A stretch of 64,000 bases of DNA from Saprospiraceae bacterium (GCA_029262995.1 JAJCYH010000020.1:1-64000), one strand, 5' to 3'; positions 24,941-35,627 are shown, counted from the first letter of the stretch. Translations and numbers: made by a program. The notes: generated by a model from the letters alone, not told the origin.

Positions 24941-25897
24941 ATGAAAGTTTGTGATCATATAGAAAATGCAAATGGAAGCACATTGGTTTCCTACGAAGTG
25001 TTACCTCCGTTAAAAGGAGGAGCAATGAAAGATATATTCAATATGCTGGATCCATTGATGGAATTCAAACCACCATTTATTGATGTCACCTACCACCGTG
25101 AAGAAGTAGTTTTCAATAAAAAGGATAGTGGATACTATGAGAAAGTATCTATCAGAAAAAGACCTGGAACTGTAGGTATCTGTGCTTCAATAATGCATAA
25201 ATACAAAGTAGATGCTGTTCCGCATTTGATATGCGGAGGCTTTAACAGTCAGGAAACAGAAGATGCTTTGATTGATCTTGCCTTTCTAGGAATCAATAAT
25301 GTTTTGGCACTAAGAGGTGATGCTCGCAATTTTGAAGATCGTTTTGTTCCCGAAAAAGGAGGGCATAAATATGCTGTTGATTTGGTTAAGCAGATTTCAA
25401 AAATGAATGATGGTAACTATCTGGATGAAAATCTGGCTAACGCTCAACCTACAGAATTTTGCATCGGAGTGGCAGGATATCCAGAAAAGCATTTCGAAGC
25501 ACCTAACTTTGATTCGGACTTACGGTTCTTAAAAGATAAAGTAGACGCTGGTGCCAATTATATTGTTACGCAAATGTTTTTTGACAATCAGAAATATTTT
25601 GAATTTGTAGATAAGTGCAGAAGCTTTGGAATTAATGTACCTATCATTCCTGGATTGAAACCCATTACAAGCAAACAGCAACTCAACAGTATTCCAAGAA
25701 AGTTTTTTACCAACTTCCCAGAAGATTTTGTGAAAGAAGTAGAATCCTACAGTACCAGTGCCCAAGTCAAAGAGGCAGGTATTGAATGGTGCATTGCCCA
25801 ATCTAAGGAATTAAAATCCCGAGGTGTTCCGGTTTTGCATTATTACACCATGGGTGATAGCAATACTATTATGAGAATATTAAAAGAGGTAATTTAA
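24941..25897 (+). CDS. metF: Methylenetetrahydrofolate reductase
   Basis: Starting at the ATG (24941) gives 318 residues; the TTG 18 bases upstream is less likely. It is an FAD-dependent TIM barrel, with the family segments STLVSYEVLPPLKGGAM, DVTYH, VPHLICGGFNSQE, NNVLALRGDA and FCIGVAGYPEKH. It reduces 5,10-methylene-THF to 5-methyl-THF for methionine synthesis. No other methionine gene is adjacent. The next gene is convergent with only four bases between. Confidence 0.95.
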   Translation: MKVCDHIENANGSTLVSYEVLPPLKGGAMKDIFNMLDPLMEFKPPFIDVTYHREEVVFNKKDSGYYEKVSIRKRPGTVGICASIMHKYKVDAVPHLICGGFNSQETEDALIDLAFLGINNVLALRGDARNFEDRFVPEKGGHKYAVDLVKQISKMNDGNYLDENLANAQPTEFCIGVAGYPEKHFEAPNFDSDLRFLKDKVDAGANYIVTQMFFDNQKYFEFVDKCRSFGINVPIIPGLKPITSKQQLNSIPRKFFTNFPEDFVKEVESYSTSAQVKEAGIEWCIAQSKELKSRGVPVLHYYTMGDSNTIMRILKEVI

Positions 25898-25901
25898 ACT
25901 C

Positions 25902-27596
25902 CTAATTGCTTTCGTATTTCACCTCTCCTCCAATAATGGTGTACAATACTTTAGTGTCTGGAATAACATCATCTTCACAGTTCAATAAATTGGTATCCAG
26001 AATGACGATGTCTGCCAGTTTGCCTATTTCAAGTGAACCTTTAATATCATCTTCGAATGCTCCATATGCCGCATCAAGAGTATAGGACTTCAAGGCTTGT
26101 ACTCTAGTCATTCGCTGTTCTGTAAAAAAGCGCATACCATTGTCTAAGCGGCTTCTGGTCACAGAGGCGTAAAAATTTTGAAAAGGATCAATGCTCTCTA
26201 CAGGGACGTCCGTTCCGTTGACAATGATAACATCATTTTTAAGCAAAGATTGCCATGCATAAGCTCCTATTTTTGCACGCATATAGCCAAGTCTTTTTTC
26301 AACAAAAGGAGCATCTGAAGTGCAATGCACACCTTGCATAGAAGCAATTGCACCAGTCTGTTTGAATCTAGCAATATCAGAAGGATGAAGGTGTTGCGCA
26401 TGTTCAACACGCCATCTTAATTCCTGGTCAGATTTCTTCGAATAGCTTTCAATAATATCTAGAGTTTCTTTGTTAGCACGATCTCCGATGGCATGTACGC
26501 ACAACTGCATACCGTTATCATAAGACAGTTTTGCTATGGCAGCTACATCTGATATTTCAGTAGTATTTTGGCCATAGAAACCCGTTTTGTCTTCATAAGG
26601 TTCTATTAGCCATGCTCCATGTGCTCCAAGGGCCCCATCGATTTCAGATTTCATAGCTCTACAGGTATAGTGGTTGTTGGCAAGACCAATTTTTCTATAT
26701 TTTCGAATTTGTTCGTCTGTAAGGTTTTCTGCTCTTTCTCTAAGCATAACCCAGAACCTAATTTCTAACGCATCCTTGGCAGCTAATTCCTCGAAGAGAT
26801 CGAGTTCAGAATATCTCAATCCTGCATCCTGAAAACTGGTAATACCATATTTCAGACATTTATTTTGCGCAAGCTCAAAAGCCTCCAACCAGATTTGTTT
26901 TTGCACTTCTTCATCTAGACTATTTAAGTATTCACTATATATTTGACTAATCGGTCCCATGGCACGTTCTTCAAATACACCTATTGGAGAAGAGTTAACA
27001 TCCTTGACGATTTTTCCACCTTTGGGATCTGGTGTTTCTTTGCTTATGCATGCAAGTTTCATGGCATGCTCATTGGCATACAAAGAATGGCCACTAGCGT
27101 GATACATCACAACAGGATTATCAGGACTTACATTGCTTAATGAGGTATGAATTGGGTAATCTCCTACATGTTCGGATGGGGTAGAACTCCATTTTTCTTG
27201 ATGCCATCCTCTACCATATATCCATTCACCAGAATCTACTTGTGCTACTTTTGCTTTTACTTTATTAACGATATCATTCCAGCTGGTGTCAGCCATGAAA
27301 TTCAAATTTTGAAAAGACTTCCCAAAATTAGGAAAGTGCCCATGTCCTTCTATAATTCCTGGCATGACAAATTGGCCTTCGGCATCAATAACTTTGGTGT
27401 TGGCTCCTTTTAGTTTGAGTATTTCACCTTTAGTTCCTACAGCAATAATGGCATCACCTTTAACCGCTATCGCTTGAATTGAATCATTACCGGTTGCCGT
27501 ATAATAGTTACCGTTTACAATGACAAGATTGGCTTCTTCATTTTGCTGACAAGCAAATAAAAACAAGCATATAAGTAATAATATGTAATTCTTCAC
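25902..27596 (-). CDS. Amidohydrolase-family lipoprotein (YtcJ-like)
   Basis: A 564-residue protein starting at GTG. A lipoprotein signal ends in LFLFAC with C16 as the lipid-bearing cysteine. The metal-dependent amidohydrolase 3 fold follows, with H85 and H87 in EGHGHF, a later HAIGDRA and EHAQHL, and the terminal AYGAFEDDIKGSLEIGKLAD. The substrate is unknown. It is probably anchored in the envelope. It diverges from the polyprenyl synthase gene. Confidence 0.88.
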   Translation of the reverse strand: MKNYILLLICLFLFACQQNEEANLVIVNGNYYTATGNDSIQAIAVKGDAIIAVGTKGEILKLKGANTKVIDAEGQFVMPGIIEGHGHFPNFGKSFQNLNFMADTSWNDIVNKVKAKVAQVDSGEWIYGRGWHQEKWSSTPSEHVGDYPIHTSLSNVSPDNPVVMYHASGHSLYANEHAMKLACISKETPDPKGGKIVKDVNSSPIGVFEERAMGPISQIYSEYLNSLDEEVQKQIWLEAFELAQNKCLKYGITSFQDAGLRYSELDLFEELAAKDALEIRFWVMLRERAENLTDEQIRKYRKIGLANNHYTCRAMKSEIDGALGAHGAWLIEPYEDKTGFYGQNTTEISDVAAIAKLSYDNGMQLCVHAIGDRANKETLDIIESYSKKSDQELRWRVEHAQHLHPSDIARFKQTGAIASMQGVHCTSDAPFVEKRLGYMRAKIGAYAWQSLLKNDVIIVNGTDVPVESIDPFQNFYASVTRSRLDNGMRFFTEQRMTRVQALKSYTLDAAYGAFEDDIKGSLEIGKLADIVILDTNLLNCEDDVIPDTKVLYTIIGGEVKYESN

Positions 27597-27643
27597 GATG
27601 ATAATTTAATTTATCAATATTAAGGAAAGCAATATACAATGCG

Positions 27644-27651
27644 TAGTTTTG
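27644..27651 (+). promoter_or_regulatory. Promoter -7 box of the polyprenyl synthase gene
   Basis: TAGTTTTG matches TAnnTTTG. A possible TTG start (27649-27651) is inside this box and so cannot be translated from this promoter; the ATG at 27673 is the start. Confidence 0.55.
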
Positions 27652-27672
27652 AAACATAAAAGTAAACCGGAA

Positions 27673-28647
27673 ATGTTTTCATTCAAACAGCTTTCAGAAA
27701 AGTTCCTACAGTATTTAAATCAATATGACTACAAAAAACAACCCGCCGAACTTTATGATCCGGTAAAATATATCATGTCCATTGGTGGAAAGAGGATTCG
27801 TCCATTGATGTGTTTGGCTGGTTATAATTTGTATAAAGAAAATGTTGAACAGGCCTTTAATGCTGCAATGGCGATAGAAGTCTTCCATAATTTTTCACTT
27901 GTTCATGATGACTTAATGGATGCAGCAGATAAACGAAGAGGACTCCCTTCTGTCCATAAAAAATATAATGATAATACAGCAATCCTTTCTGGAGATGCGA
28001 TGTTGATCATGTCGTATCAGTTGCTTGAGATGTACCCAGATAACTACTTGGAATTAACGCAGCTATTTAGTAAAACTGCCATTGAAGTGTGTGAAGGTCA
28101 AAGAATGGATATGGACTTTGAAACTCAGGTTCAACCAGAGATTGATGCGTACATCCAAATGATTGCCTTAAAGACATCTGTATTGATTGCATGTTCTTTA
28201 AAGATGGGGGCCTTGATTGGGGGAGCTTCAGAAAGCGAGGCGAATCATTTATATGAGTTTGGTAAAAACATGGGGATTGCATTTCAAATTCAGGATGATC
28301 TATTGGATACTTTTGGTGATGAGGAAAAAGTAGGAAAGAAGATAGGAGGTGATATTCTACAGAAAAAGAAAACATACCTCTATTTAAAATCACTTGAACT
28401 GTTGTCTATGGATGAATCAGAGACGCTAAGGGTTTTATATTCTGATTCCACAGAAAAGACTGGCGATGAATTGGTGGACCAAGTGGTTCAATTGTTTAAA
28501 ATATCACATGTAGATGTTCATGCTCAGGAATTAAAGTTGGTTTACCAACAATTGGCCTTTTCACATCTGAAAGCTCTGCAACTTGATGAAGAGCGTAAAG
28601 TTCCCTTGATGAATTTTGCTAAAGAATTATTAGACAGGACGCATTAG
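27673..28647 (+). CDS. Trans-polyprenyl diphosphate synthase
   Basis: 324 residues from the ATG at 27673. The two aspartate-rich motifs are DDLMD (79-83) and DDLLD (208-212), with the GGKRIRP motif (38-44) for isopentenyl diphosphate binding. It condenses isopentenyl diphosphate onto an allylic diphosphate; product length (geranylgeranyl or longer) cannot be told reliably. Upstream in-frame codons to 27649 are excluded because they overlap the promoter box. Confidence 0.92.
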   Translation: MFSFKQLSEKFLQYLNQYDYKKQPAELYDPVKYIMSIGGKRIRPLMCLAGYNLYKENVEQAFNAAMAIEVFHNFSLVHDDLMDAADKRRGLPSVHKKYNDNTAILSGDAMLIMSYQLLEMYPDNYLELTQLFSKTAIEVCEGQRMDMDFETQVQPEIDAYIQMIALKTSVLIACSLKMGALIGGASESEANHLYEFGKNMGIAFQIQDDLLDTFGDEEKVGKKIGGDILQKKKTYLYLKSLELLSMDESETLRVLYSDSTEKTGDELVDQVVQLFKISHVDVHAQELKLVYQQLAFSHLKALQLDEERKVPLMNFAKELLDRTH

Positions 28648-28688
28648 ACTATCATTTTGTTTTTCATAGCTTGCGCAAAATTTGTGCA

Positions 28689-29141
28689 TTAGTTTAGCCA
28701 CAATTTGCCATTATACCAATTCGTTTCAATTTCAGCATTTTTAGCTTTGTAAAATTTTATGGCTTCGGTGTTCCAGTCTAGTACCTGCCATTTTAATAAT
28801 ATACATTTCCTGTTTTTTGCTTCTTGAACTACTGCATCAAACAATCTGGAACCGATGCCTCCACTTCTGTATTCTGGTTTGACATAAAAATCCTCTAGGT
28901 ACATCATCCTTCCTTTCCATGTTGAGAATGTGTCATAGAATATTGTCATACCAATTACTTTATCATTGTCGCAGGCTACGTGGCAGCTGATTAAGCCTGA
29001 GGCAAATACTTCCTGATAGGTTTCTAGAGAAGCAGTTACGGCATTAGGTGCTTTTTCAAAAATGGCTAATTCTTCTACCAGCCCTATAATATCATTAAGA
29101 TCGTCTTTTGTGGCATTCCTTATTATGATGTTTTTTTCCAT
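28689..29141 (-). CDS. GNAT-family N-acetyltransferase
   Basis: 150 residues from the ATG at 29141; a TTG extends it by five. The acetyl-CoA loop is in RSGGIGSRLFDAV, preceded by YLEDFYVKPEYR and followed by LKWQVLDWNTEAIKFYKAKN. This arrangement is close to diamine N-acetyltransferases (spermidine/spermine type), but the substrate is unproven. Convergent with the polyprenyl synthase gene. Confidence 0.88.
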   Translation of the reverse strand: MEKNIIIRNATKDDLNDIIGLVEELAIFEKAPNAVTASLETYQEVFASGLISCHVACDNDKVIGMTIFYDTFSTWKGRMMYLEDFYVKPEYRSGGIGSRLFDAVVQEAKNRKCILLKWQVLDWNTEAIKFYKAKNAEIETNWYNGKLWLN

Positions 29142-29334
29142 TGATTTTGCATACAATTAATATAGATGTAAAATAATCATTATTTGTAAATAATTGAATG
29201 TCATAATCTTAAGAATATTTTTTTATCCTAAATTGCAGTCATATGAACAATATATCACATAATACGCTGATAGACAATGACTTACGCTTTGTATTTTATT
29301 ATTCTTTGTTTGTGAATTTTCTTCAAAATTACTC

Positions 29335-29365
29335 TTTGCAAATATGGAAAATAGTCTTACCTTTG
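29335..29365 (+). promoter_or_regulatory. Promoter of the rpsL-rpsG-fusA operon
   Basis: TTTG at 29335-29338 (-33) and TACCTTTG at 29358-29365 (-7) have 19 bases between them, the classic Bacteroidota housekeeping arrangement. The rpsL ATG follows 35 bases later. Confidence 0.75.
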
Positions 29366-29399
29366 CACCTCATTTTTTTAAGCTGAAATAAAATATTAT

Positions 29400-29771
29400 A
29401 TGCCTACTATTAATCAGTTGGTTAGAAAGGGACGGAAGAAGATCGTCATGAAAAGTAAATCAAGAGCTTTAGATTCTTCACCACAAAAACGTGGTGTTTG
29501 TACTAGAGTTTATACGACGACCCCTAAAAAGCCAAACTCTGCCTTGAGAAAGGTTGCAAAAGTTAGATTAACAAATGGAATTGAGGTGATAGCCTACATT
29601 CCAGGCGAAGGACATAACCTTCAGGAGCACTCAATTGTATTGATCAGAGGCGGAAGAGTTAAGGACTTACCTGGTGTAAGATATACAATTGTTAGAGGAG
29701 CACTTGATACTGCAGGTGTTGAAAAGAGACTACAATCAAGATCAAAATACGGTACTAAACGACCTAAATAA
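29400..29771 (+). CDS. rpsL: 30S ribosomal protein S12
   Basis: 123 residues with the S12 core [20 protein letters not shown] and [20 protein letters not shown]. Lysines K43 and K88, sites of streptomycin-resistance changes, are the wild-type residues. S12 sits at the decoding centre. First gene of the str-type operon, 8 bases before rpsG. Confidence 0.98.
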   Translation: MPTINQLVRKGRKKIVMKSKSRALDSSPQKRGVCTRVYTTTPKKPNSALRKVAKVRLTNGIEVIAYIPGEGHNLQEHSIVLIRGGRVKDLPGVRYTIVRGALDTAGVEKRLQSRSKYGTKRPK

Positions 29772-29779
29772 GAAGTAAA

Positions 29780-30244
29780 ATGAGGAAAAGAAAGCCAAAA
29801 AAGCGAATCATTCAGCCAGATCCACGATTTAGTGATCCTATGGTAACACAATTTGTTAACAACATGATGTGGAGTGGAAAGAAAGCTACTTCTTATGCAT
29901 TGTTTTATGAAGCAATGGACATGATCCAGGAAAAAACAGGTGAAGATCCGCATGAAATGTGGAAAAAAGCTGTTCAGAACGTTACACCTAATGTAGAGGT
30001 TAAATCAAAAAGAATCGGCGGTGCTACCTTTCAGATTCCTTCTGAAATTAGACCAGCACGTAGATTATCTGTTGGTATGAAGTGGTTGATCAAATATTCC
30101 AGAGCAAGAAACGGTAAAGGATACGGTGAAAAACTAGCCGCTGAAGTAATAGCAGCAAGTAAAGGGGAAGGAGCTGCAGTGAAGAAAAAGGAGGATACCC
30201 ATAAGATGGCAGAATCCAACAGAGCATTTGCACACTTCAGATAA
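29780..30244 (+). CDS. rpsG: 30S ribosomal protein S7
   Basis: 154 residues, the family's usual length. RNA-binding segments include RKRKPKKRIIQPDPRFSDPM at the start and VGGATFQIP-type IGGATFQIPSEIRPARR. S7 starts assembly of the 30S head. Between rpsL and fusA, as in most bacteria. Confidence 0.98.
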   Translation: MRKRKPKKRIIQPDPRFSDPMVTQFVNNMMWSGKKATSYALFYEAMDMIQEKTGEDPHEMWKKAVQNVTPNVEVKSKRIGGATFQIPSEIRPARRLSVGMKWLIKYSRARNGKGYGEKLAAEVIAASKGEGAAVKKKEDTHKMAESNRAFAHFR

Positions 30245-30310
30245 TGAGAGGTACACTCTAGTTAAGGTACACATTAATAAATTTTAGAAAAATTATAATT
30301 ATTTAATATA

Positions 30311-32446
30311 ATGGCTAAAGATCTTTCATTCTTAAGAAATATTGGAATTGCTGCACACATTGATGCCGGAAAGACAACGACAACAGAGCGTGTATTATAC
30401 TACACAGGTATGAGTCACAAAATCGGTGAAGTACACGATGGTGCTGCTACTATGGACTGGATGGAGCAAGAGCAGGAAAGAGGTATCACAATTACTTCTG
30501 CTGCTACCAAAACCAACTGGAACTGGAAAGGACAGGATTATCCAATGAACATCATTGATACGCCAGGTCACGTTGATTTTACTGTTGAGGTGAACAGATC
30601 TTTAAGAGTATTGGATGGCTTAGTATTTTTATTTTGTGCTGTTTCAGGGGTAGAGCCTCAGTCAGAAACAAACTGGAGATTAGCCGATAATTATAATGTT
30701 CCAAGAATTGGTTTCGTAAATAAAATGGACCGTTCAGGTGCTGATTTTTTCGCCGTCGTTAGAGATGTAAAAGCAAAACTAGGTTCGGAAGCTATTCCAT
30801 TACAAGTGCCTATCGGTGCAGAAGAGAATTTCAAAGGTGTCGTGGATTTAATCACAAACAAAGCTATTGTTTGGAATGATGATGATATGGGTATGTCTTT
30901 TAAAGAGATTCCAATTCCTGATGATTTGGTTGATACCGTAATGGAATGGAGAGAAAAACTTCTTGAAGCAATAGCTGAATACGATGAGACATTGATGGAG
31001 AAATTTTTCGATGACCCTGATAGTATTACAGAGCAAGAAATGATCAATGCAGTACGTGGTGCTGTTATCGATAATAAATTTGTTCCAATGATGGCTGGTT
31101 CAGCTTTCAAAAACAAAGGTGTTCAAGCGGTTTTGGATGCGGTATGTGCCTTTTTACCTTCTCCGATGGATGTAGGTGGTATAAAGGGTACTAATCCTGA
31201 TACTGACGAAGAGATAATTAGACAACCAAACATAGATGAGCCATTCACAGCATTGGCATTTAAAATTGCAACAGATCCTTATGTAGGTAGACTTTGTTTT
31301 TTCAGAGTTTATTCAGGTGCATTGGATGCTGGCTCATATATTTACAATTCAAGAAGTGATTCTAAAGAAAGAATTTCAAGATTGTATCAGATGCACTCTA
31401 ACAAGCAAAATGCAATTGATAGAGTAGAAGCGGGAGATATTGCTGCTGGTGTTGGTTTCAAAAACATCAGAACTGGTGATACTTTATGTCAAGAAGGAAA
31501 ACCTATTGTACTTGAAAGTATGGTATTCCCTGATCCGGTTATCGGTATTGCGATTGAGCCTAAAACTCAAAAGGATATTGATAAGTTAGGTATGGCTTTG
31601 GCTAAATTGGCTGAAGAAGATCCAACTTTCAGAGTAAAATATAATGAAGATACCAATCAGACGATTATATCTGGAATGGGTGAGTTACACCTTGAGATTA
31701 TAATCGATAGGTTGAAAAGAGAATTCAAAGTAGAGTGTAACCAGGGCGAGCCTCAGGTTAATTACAAGGAGGCACTTACGGTAACTGTAGATCACACAGA
31801 GAGATTGAAAAAGCAATCGGGCGGTTCTGGTTTGTTTGCTCAGATGCAATTTGAATTAGGTCCTGCTGATGAAGAATTTTTGGAGTCTGAGGATTTCAAA
31901 AGTGGTAAAGTAAGATTACAATTCATTAACAATATTTTTGGAGGATCGATACCTAAGGAATTCTTCCCGTCTATTGTTAAGGGTTTTAATATGATGATGG
32001 ATAACGGAATTTTGGCTGGTTATAATATTGACAGCATGAAAGTGCGTCTGTATGATGGAGCTACTCACGCCGTGGATTCTAAGCCAATTGCTTTTGAGCT
32101 TTGCGCAAAAGAAGGCTTTAAAGCTGCAGCAAGAGCTTGTAAACCAGTATTATTGGAACCCATTATGGCTATCGAAATTGTTACACCAGATGAATATGTT
32201 GGTTCTGTAATTGGTGACTTAAACAGAAGAAGAGGTTTGCCTAAGGGTCAGGATACCAGACCAGGCGGTGCCGTAGTTATTTCTGGAGATGTTCCATTGT
32301 CAGAGATGTTTGGATATGTTACTCAATTGAGAACAATTACTTCTGGAAGAGCCAGTAGCACTATGACTTTCTCACACTATACAGCAGCACCACAGGGTAT
32401 TGCAAAGGAAATTATTGAAAAAGCAAAAGGAACTGTAGAAGTATAA
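30311..32446 (+). CDS. fusA: Elongation factor G
   Basis: 711 residues. The G domain has the P-loop AHIDAGKT (15-22), DTPGH (83-87) and NKMD (137-140), and domains II-V are complete to the end. It drives translocation of tRNA and mRNA. A 66-base gap after rpsG has no hairpin, so it probably shares the rpsL transcript. tuf, which often follows fusA, is absent and rpsJ comes next. A hairpin follows the stop. Confidence 0.98.
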   Translation: MAKDLSFLRNIGIAAHIDAGKTTTTERVLYYTGMSHKIGEVHDGAATMDWMEQEQERGITITSAATKTNWNWKGQDYPMNIIDTPGHVDFTVEVNRSLRVLDGLVFLFCAVSGVEPQSETNWRLADNYNVPRIGFVNKMDRSGADFFAVVRDVKAKLGSEAIPLQVPIGAEENFKGVVDLITNKAIVWNDDDMGMSFKEIPIPDDLVDTVMEWREKLLEAIAEYDETLMEKFFDDPDSITEQEMINAVRGAVIDNKFVPMMAGSAFKNKGVQAVLDAVCAFLPSPMDVGGIKGTNPDTDEEIIRQPNIDEPFTALAFKIATDPYVGRLCFFRVYSGALDAGSYIYNSRSDSKERISRLYQMHSNKQNAIDRVEAGDIAAGVGFKNIRTGDTLCQEGKPIVLESMVFPDPVIGIAIEPKTQKDIDKLGMALAKLAEEDPTFRVKYNEDTNQTIISGMGELHLEIIIDRLKREFKVECNQGEPQVNYKEALTVTVDHTERLKKQSGGSGLFAQMQFELGPADEEFLESEDFKSGKVRLQFINNIFGGSIPKEFFPSIVKGFNMMMDNGILAGYNIDSMKVRLYDGATHAVDSKPIAFELCAKEGFKAAARACKPVLLEPIMAIEIVTPDEYVGSVIGDLNRRRGLPKGQDTRPGGAVVISGDVPLSEMFGYVTQLRTITSGRASSTMTFSHYTAAPQGIAKEIIEKAKGTVEV

Positions 32447-32454
32447 ATAAATAA

Positions 32455-32485
32455 TTCTGGCAATTGTCTTGTATAATTGCCAGAA
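32455..32485. terminator. Hairpin between fusA and rpsJ
   Basis: TTCTGGCAATT (32455-32465) pairs perfectly with AATTGCCAGAA (32475-32485); the loop is 9 bases. There is no T-run after it, so it may attenuate or process the transcript rather than stop it fully. The loop holds the TTG that serves as the -33 element for the next promoter. Confidence 0.65.
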
Positions 32486-32499
32486 TGAATTTACTTTTG
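32469..32499 (+). promoter_or_regulatory. Promoter of the S10-spc-alpha operon
   Basis: -7 box TACTTTTG at 32492-32499, with TTG at 32469-32471 as -33 (20 bases between). The S10 start ATG is 28 bases after the box. The promoter overlaps the hairpin at 32455-32485. Confidence 0.7.
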
Positions 32500-32527
32500 C
32501 AGCCCAATTTAATTGTATAAAGAGGTT

Positions 32528-32836
32528 ATGAATCAAAAAATAAGAATTAAACTCCGTTCTTACGACTATAATTTAGTTGATAAATCAACGGAGAAGATCG
32601 TGAAAACAGTACGCAACAGTGGCGCTGTGATCTCAGGTCCGATTCCGCTGCCAACAGATAAAGAAATTCACACAGTGCTACGTTCTCCGCACGTGAATAA
32701 AAAATCTCGCGAGCAGTTTTCTCTTCGGACCCACAAGAGACTCATAGAAATCTTCACCCCTACGCAAAAGACAGTGGATGCACTATCTAAATTAGAATTG
32801 CCTAGTGGAGTAGATATTCAGGTTAAGCTCACTTAA
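32528..32836 (+). CDS. rpsJ: 30S ribosomal protein S10
   Basis: 102 residues from the ATG at 32528, the normal S10 length ([20 protein letters not shown]). A TTG 15 bases upstream would add an unconserved MYKEV and is not used. The loop [12 protein letters not shown] is conserved. S10 is in the 30S head and opens the S10 operon. Confidence 0.97.
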   Translation: MNQKIRIKLRSYDYNLVDKSTEKIVKTVRNSGAVISGPIPLPTDKEIHTVLRSPHVNKKSREQFSLRTHKRLIEIFTPTQKTVDALSKLELPSGVDIQVKLT

Positions 32837-32921
32837 TCACCGTTTTCACATATATTTTTAAGAATTAAAGCGAAGGCTTCGCAAGGAGTCTCAAAGCATA
32901 GATATTGCTAAATATTTAAAG

Positions 32922-33542
32922 ATGAATGGTTTAATTGGCAGAAAAATAGGCATGACCAGTATTTTCAACGAAGCGGGAAAGAATATTCCATGTACTGTTG
33001 TTGAACTGGGCCCAAACGTAGTTTCCCAAGTTAAAACTGAGGATTCTGATGGTTATAATGCTGTGCAGTTGTCGTTTGGTGAAAGGAAAGCCAAAAGAAT
33101 GACTAGTGCCCTAACAGGTCACTTGAAGAATGCAGGCATAGACTCCACTCTTAGGGTTGCAGAATTTAGAAATTGCAATTTGGAAAAGAATCTTGGCGAT
33201 AAAATTATTGTCGATGAAGTTTTCAACGAAGGTGATAAGGTGAGTGCAATTGGCGTTTCTAAAGGAAAGGGATTTCAGGGTGTAGTGAAGAGACACAATT
33301 TTGGAGGTGTTGGTCAAGCTACTCACGGTCAGCATAACAGACTTAGAGCTCCTGGTTCTATCGGTGCATGTGCCACGCCGTCTAAGGTAATTAAAGGCAT
33401 GAAGATGGGAGGAAGAACTGGAGGAAACAGAGTAAAGACAAGAAATCTAGTTGTGGTAAAGGTTCTTGCCGAAAAGAATATTTTATTGATCAAAGGATGC
33501 GTACCTGGACACAAGGGTGCATTTGTAATAATTGAAAAGTAA
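32922..33542 (+). CDS. rplC: 50S ribosomal protein L3
   Basis: 206 residues. The conserved loop reaching the peptidyl-transferase centre is [20 protein letters not shown] followed by [15 protein letters not shown]. An 85-base gap after rpsJ with a small GCGA/TCGC hairpin at 32870-32882 could be a leader, but no known regulator site is evident. Confidence 0.98.
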   Translation: MNGLIGRKIGMTSIFNEAGKNIPCTVVELGPNVVSQVKTEDSDGYNAVQLSFGERKAKRMTSALTGHLKNAGIDSTLRVAEFRNCNLEKNLGDKIIVDEVFNEGDKVSAIGVSKGKGFQGVVKRHNFGGVGQATHGQHNRLRAPGSIGACATPSKVIKGMKMGGRTGGNRVKTRNLVVVKVLAEKNILLIKGCVPGHKGAFVIIEK

Positions 33543-33547
33543 TCGTC

Positions 33548-34177
33548 ATGAAAGTAGATGTTTACGGTATAAATGGACAGGCAACAGGTAGAAAAATAGA
33601 ATTACCTGATGAAATATTTGGTACTGAACCAAATAAGCATGTTGTATATCTTGACGTAAAAGCTATTCAAGCAAATGGTCGTCAAGGAACACATAAAGCA
33701 AAAGAAAGGGGTGAGATCAAAGGATCTACTCGTAAAATAAAAAGACAAAAGGGTACTGGTACAGCAAGAGCTGGTTCTATCAAGAATCCTTTGTTCAAAG
33801 GTGGTGGTAGAGTTTTTGGTCCAAGACCAAGAAATTACAATTTGAAGCTTAACAAGAAGGTCAAACGACTGGCTAGAATTTCAGCTTTGTCTTCAAAAAT
33901 TGCTTCCGGTGCAATTAAAGTTGTTGAAGATTTCACTTTTGATCAACCAAAGACGAAAGAGTTTTTAAATGTTATTAAAAACTTAGAAGCAAATAACGGT
34001 AAATCATTGTTTGTTCTTTCTGACTTTGATAACAACTTATTTTTATCAAGCAGAAATCTTCAAGAAACTTCAGTAGTGCTAGCTCAGGATTTGAGTACAC
34101 TAGATATTATGAGAGCAAAAGCACTTTTAATATCTGAAGGATCTGTCGAAAAAATTAAAGAAACCTTATTAAGATAA
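33548..34177 (+). CDS. rplD: 50S ribosomal protein L4
   Basis: 209 residues. The extended loop that lines the exit tunnel is KRQKGTGTARAGSIKNPLFK followed by GGGRVFGPRPRNY. In enteric bacteria L4 also represses its own operon; no such leader structure is evident here. Five bases after rplC. Confidence 0.97.
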   Translation: MKVDVYGINGQATGRKIELPDEIFGTEPNKHVVYLDVKAIQANGRQGTHKAKERGEIKGSTRKIKRQKGTGTARAGSIKNPLFKGGGRVFGPRPRNYNLKLNKKVKRLARISALSSKIASGAIKVVEDFTFDQPKTKEFLNVIKNLEANNGKSLFVLSDFDNNLFLSSRNLQETSVVLAQDLSTLDIMRAKALLISEGSVEKIKETLLR

Positions 34178-34183
34178 TCCGCT

Positions 34184-34480
34184 ATGGGAAAGAAAATACT
34201 TATAAAGCCAATTATCTCTGAAAAGTCTGAATTTCTATCAGGTGATTTAAATCAATACAGTTTTATCGTTGATAAACGGTCTAACAAAATAGAGATTGGT
34301 AAAGCTGTAGAAGAGATGTACGGTGTTCAGGTTTCGTCAGTTAACACCATGGTAATGCCAAGCAAATCTAAAGTGAGAAACTCAAGATCTGGTGTTCAAA
34401 AGGGTAGTGTTAGCGCATATAAGAAAGCTATAGTTAAACTCGCCAATGGCGAGGAAATCGATTTTTTTGGTGATATATAA
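34184..34480 (+). CDS. rplW: 50S ribosomal protein L23
   Basis: 98 residues, beginning MGKKILIKPIISEKSEFLSG, a typical L23 start. It is located at the tunnel exit and docks trigger factor and SRP. Six bases after rplD. Confidence 0.96.
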   Translation: MGKKILIKPIISEKSEFLSGDLNQYSFIVDKRSNKIEIGKAVEEMYGVQVSSVNTMVMPSKSKVRNSRSGVQKGSVSAYKKAIVKLANGEEIDFFGDI

Positions 34481-34489
34481 TAGAGGATA

Positions 34490-35332
34490 ATGGCAGTAAA
34501 AAAACATAAACCGGTAAGTCCTGGACGAAGACATTTAGTGTCTGTTGAACATGATAAATTAACCAGTACTCATAGTACTCCGGAAAAGTCATTGACTAAA
34601 GGAAAAGCTTATTCAGGAGGAAGAAACCACAAAGGTAAAATGACTGTCCGTAATATCGGTGGGGGTCACAAAAGAAAGTATCGTGCTATCGACTTCAAAA
34701 GAGATAAAGAAGGTATTCCTGGTGTCGTTAAGGCTATTGAGTATGATCCGAACAGATCTGCGTACATCGCATTGATCTTTTATGTTGACGGTGAAAAGAG
34801 ATATATCTTGGCTCCAGATAAATTAGAAGTTGGAAATAAAATCCTTGCAGGAAAAGATGCAACTCCAGATATCGGAAACGCAATGTATTTATCTAACATT
34901 CCTTTGGGATCTTCAATTCATGCCATTGAAATGCAACCTGGTAAAGGTGCTCAGTTGGCAAGAAGTGCAGGAACTTACGGCGTAATGGTTGGACGAGAAG
35001 GAAAGTATGGTATTGTAAAATTACCAAGTGGTGAAGTAAGAAGAGTATTGTTGACATGTAAAGCAACGATAGGAACAACTTCTAATCCAGATCACGGACT
35101 TCAGGTTCTAGGTAAAGCCGGTAGAAATAGATGGAAAAATAATAGACCAAGAGTAAGAGGTGTAGCGATGAACCCAGTAGATCACCCTATGGGTGGTGGT
35201 GAAGGTAGAGCTTCTGGTGGTCACCCTAGATCAAGAACTGGTGTTTTTGCTAAAGGTCAGAAAACAAGAAACAGGAACAAACCTTCAAGTAAGTTGATAA
35301 TTTCAAAAAGGAAATCAAAAAGTAAAAAGTAA
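34490..35332 (+). CDS. rplB: 50S ribosomal protein L2
   Basis: 280 residues. The C-terminal functional segment is [20 protein letters not shown], with the conserved histidine in VDHP near the peptidyl-transferase centre, and a lysine-rich tail. Nine bases after rplW, six before rpsS. Confidence 0.98.
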   Translation: MAVKKHKPVSPGRRHLVSVEHDKLTSTHSTPEKSLTKGKAYSGGRNHKGKMTVRNIGGGHKRKYRAIDFKRDKEGIPGVVKAIEYDPNRSAYIALIFYVDGEKRYILAPDKLEVGNKILAGKDATPDIGNAMYLSNIPLGSSIHAIEMQPGKGAQLARSAGTYGVMVGREGKYGIVKLPSGEVRRVLLTCKATIGTTSNPDHGLQVLGKAGRNRWKNNRPRVRGVAMNPVDHPMGGGEGRASGGHPRSRTGVFAKGQKTRNRNKPSSKLIISKRKSKSKK

Positions 35333-35338
35333 TTAAGA

Positions 35339-35605
35339 ATGGCTAGGTCAATAAAAAAAGGTCCATACGTACATCATAAGCTTCTTGATAAAATTGAGAA
35401 AGCTCAAGCTTCTACTAAGAAAGCAGTTATCAAAACTTGGTCAAGATCATCAATGGTAATACCGGACATGGTTGGCTTGACAATCGCAGTTCATAATGGT
35501 AAAACATTTATTCCTGTGTATCTAACTGAAAATATGGTTGGTCATAAGTTAGGTGAGTTTTCACCAACAAGAACGTATAAAGGTCATTCTGGAAACAGAA
35601 AATAA
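35339..35605 (+). CDS. rpsS: 30S ribosomal protein S19
   Basis: 88 residues with the signature [19 protein letters not shown] and the C-terminal [15 protein letters not shown]. Binds 16S rRNA in the head together with S13. Confidence 0.98.
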   Translation: MARSIKKGPYVHHKLLDKIEKAQASTKKAVIKTWSRSSMVIPDMVGLTIAVHNGKTFIPVYLTENMVGHKLGEFSPTRTYKGHSGNRK

Positions 35606-35627
35606 AAACGCATAAATAATATTTGCG

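Noticed and set aside
32870-32888. Leader regulatory hairpin before rplC
   Set aside because: Only 4 bp (GCGA/TCGC) with a 5-base loop; too weak to claim as an L4-type autoregulatory leader.
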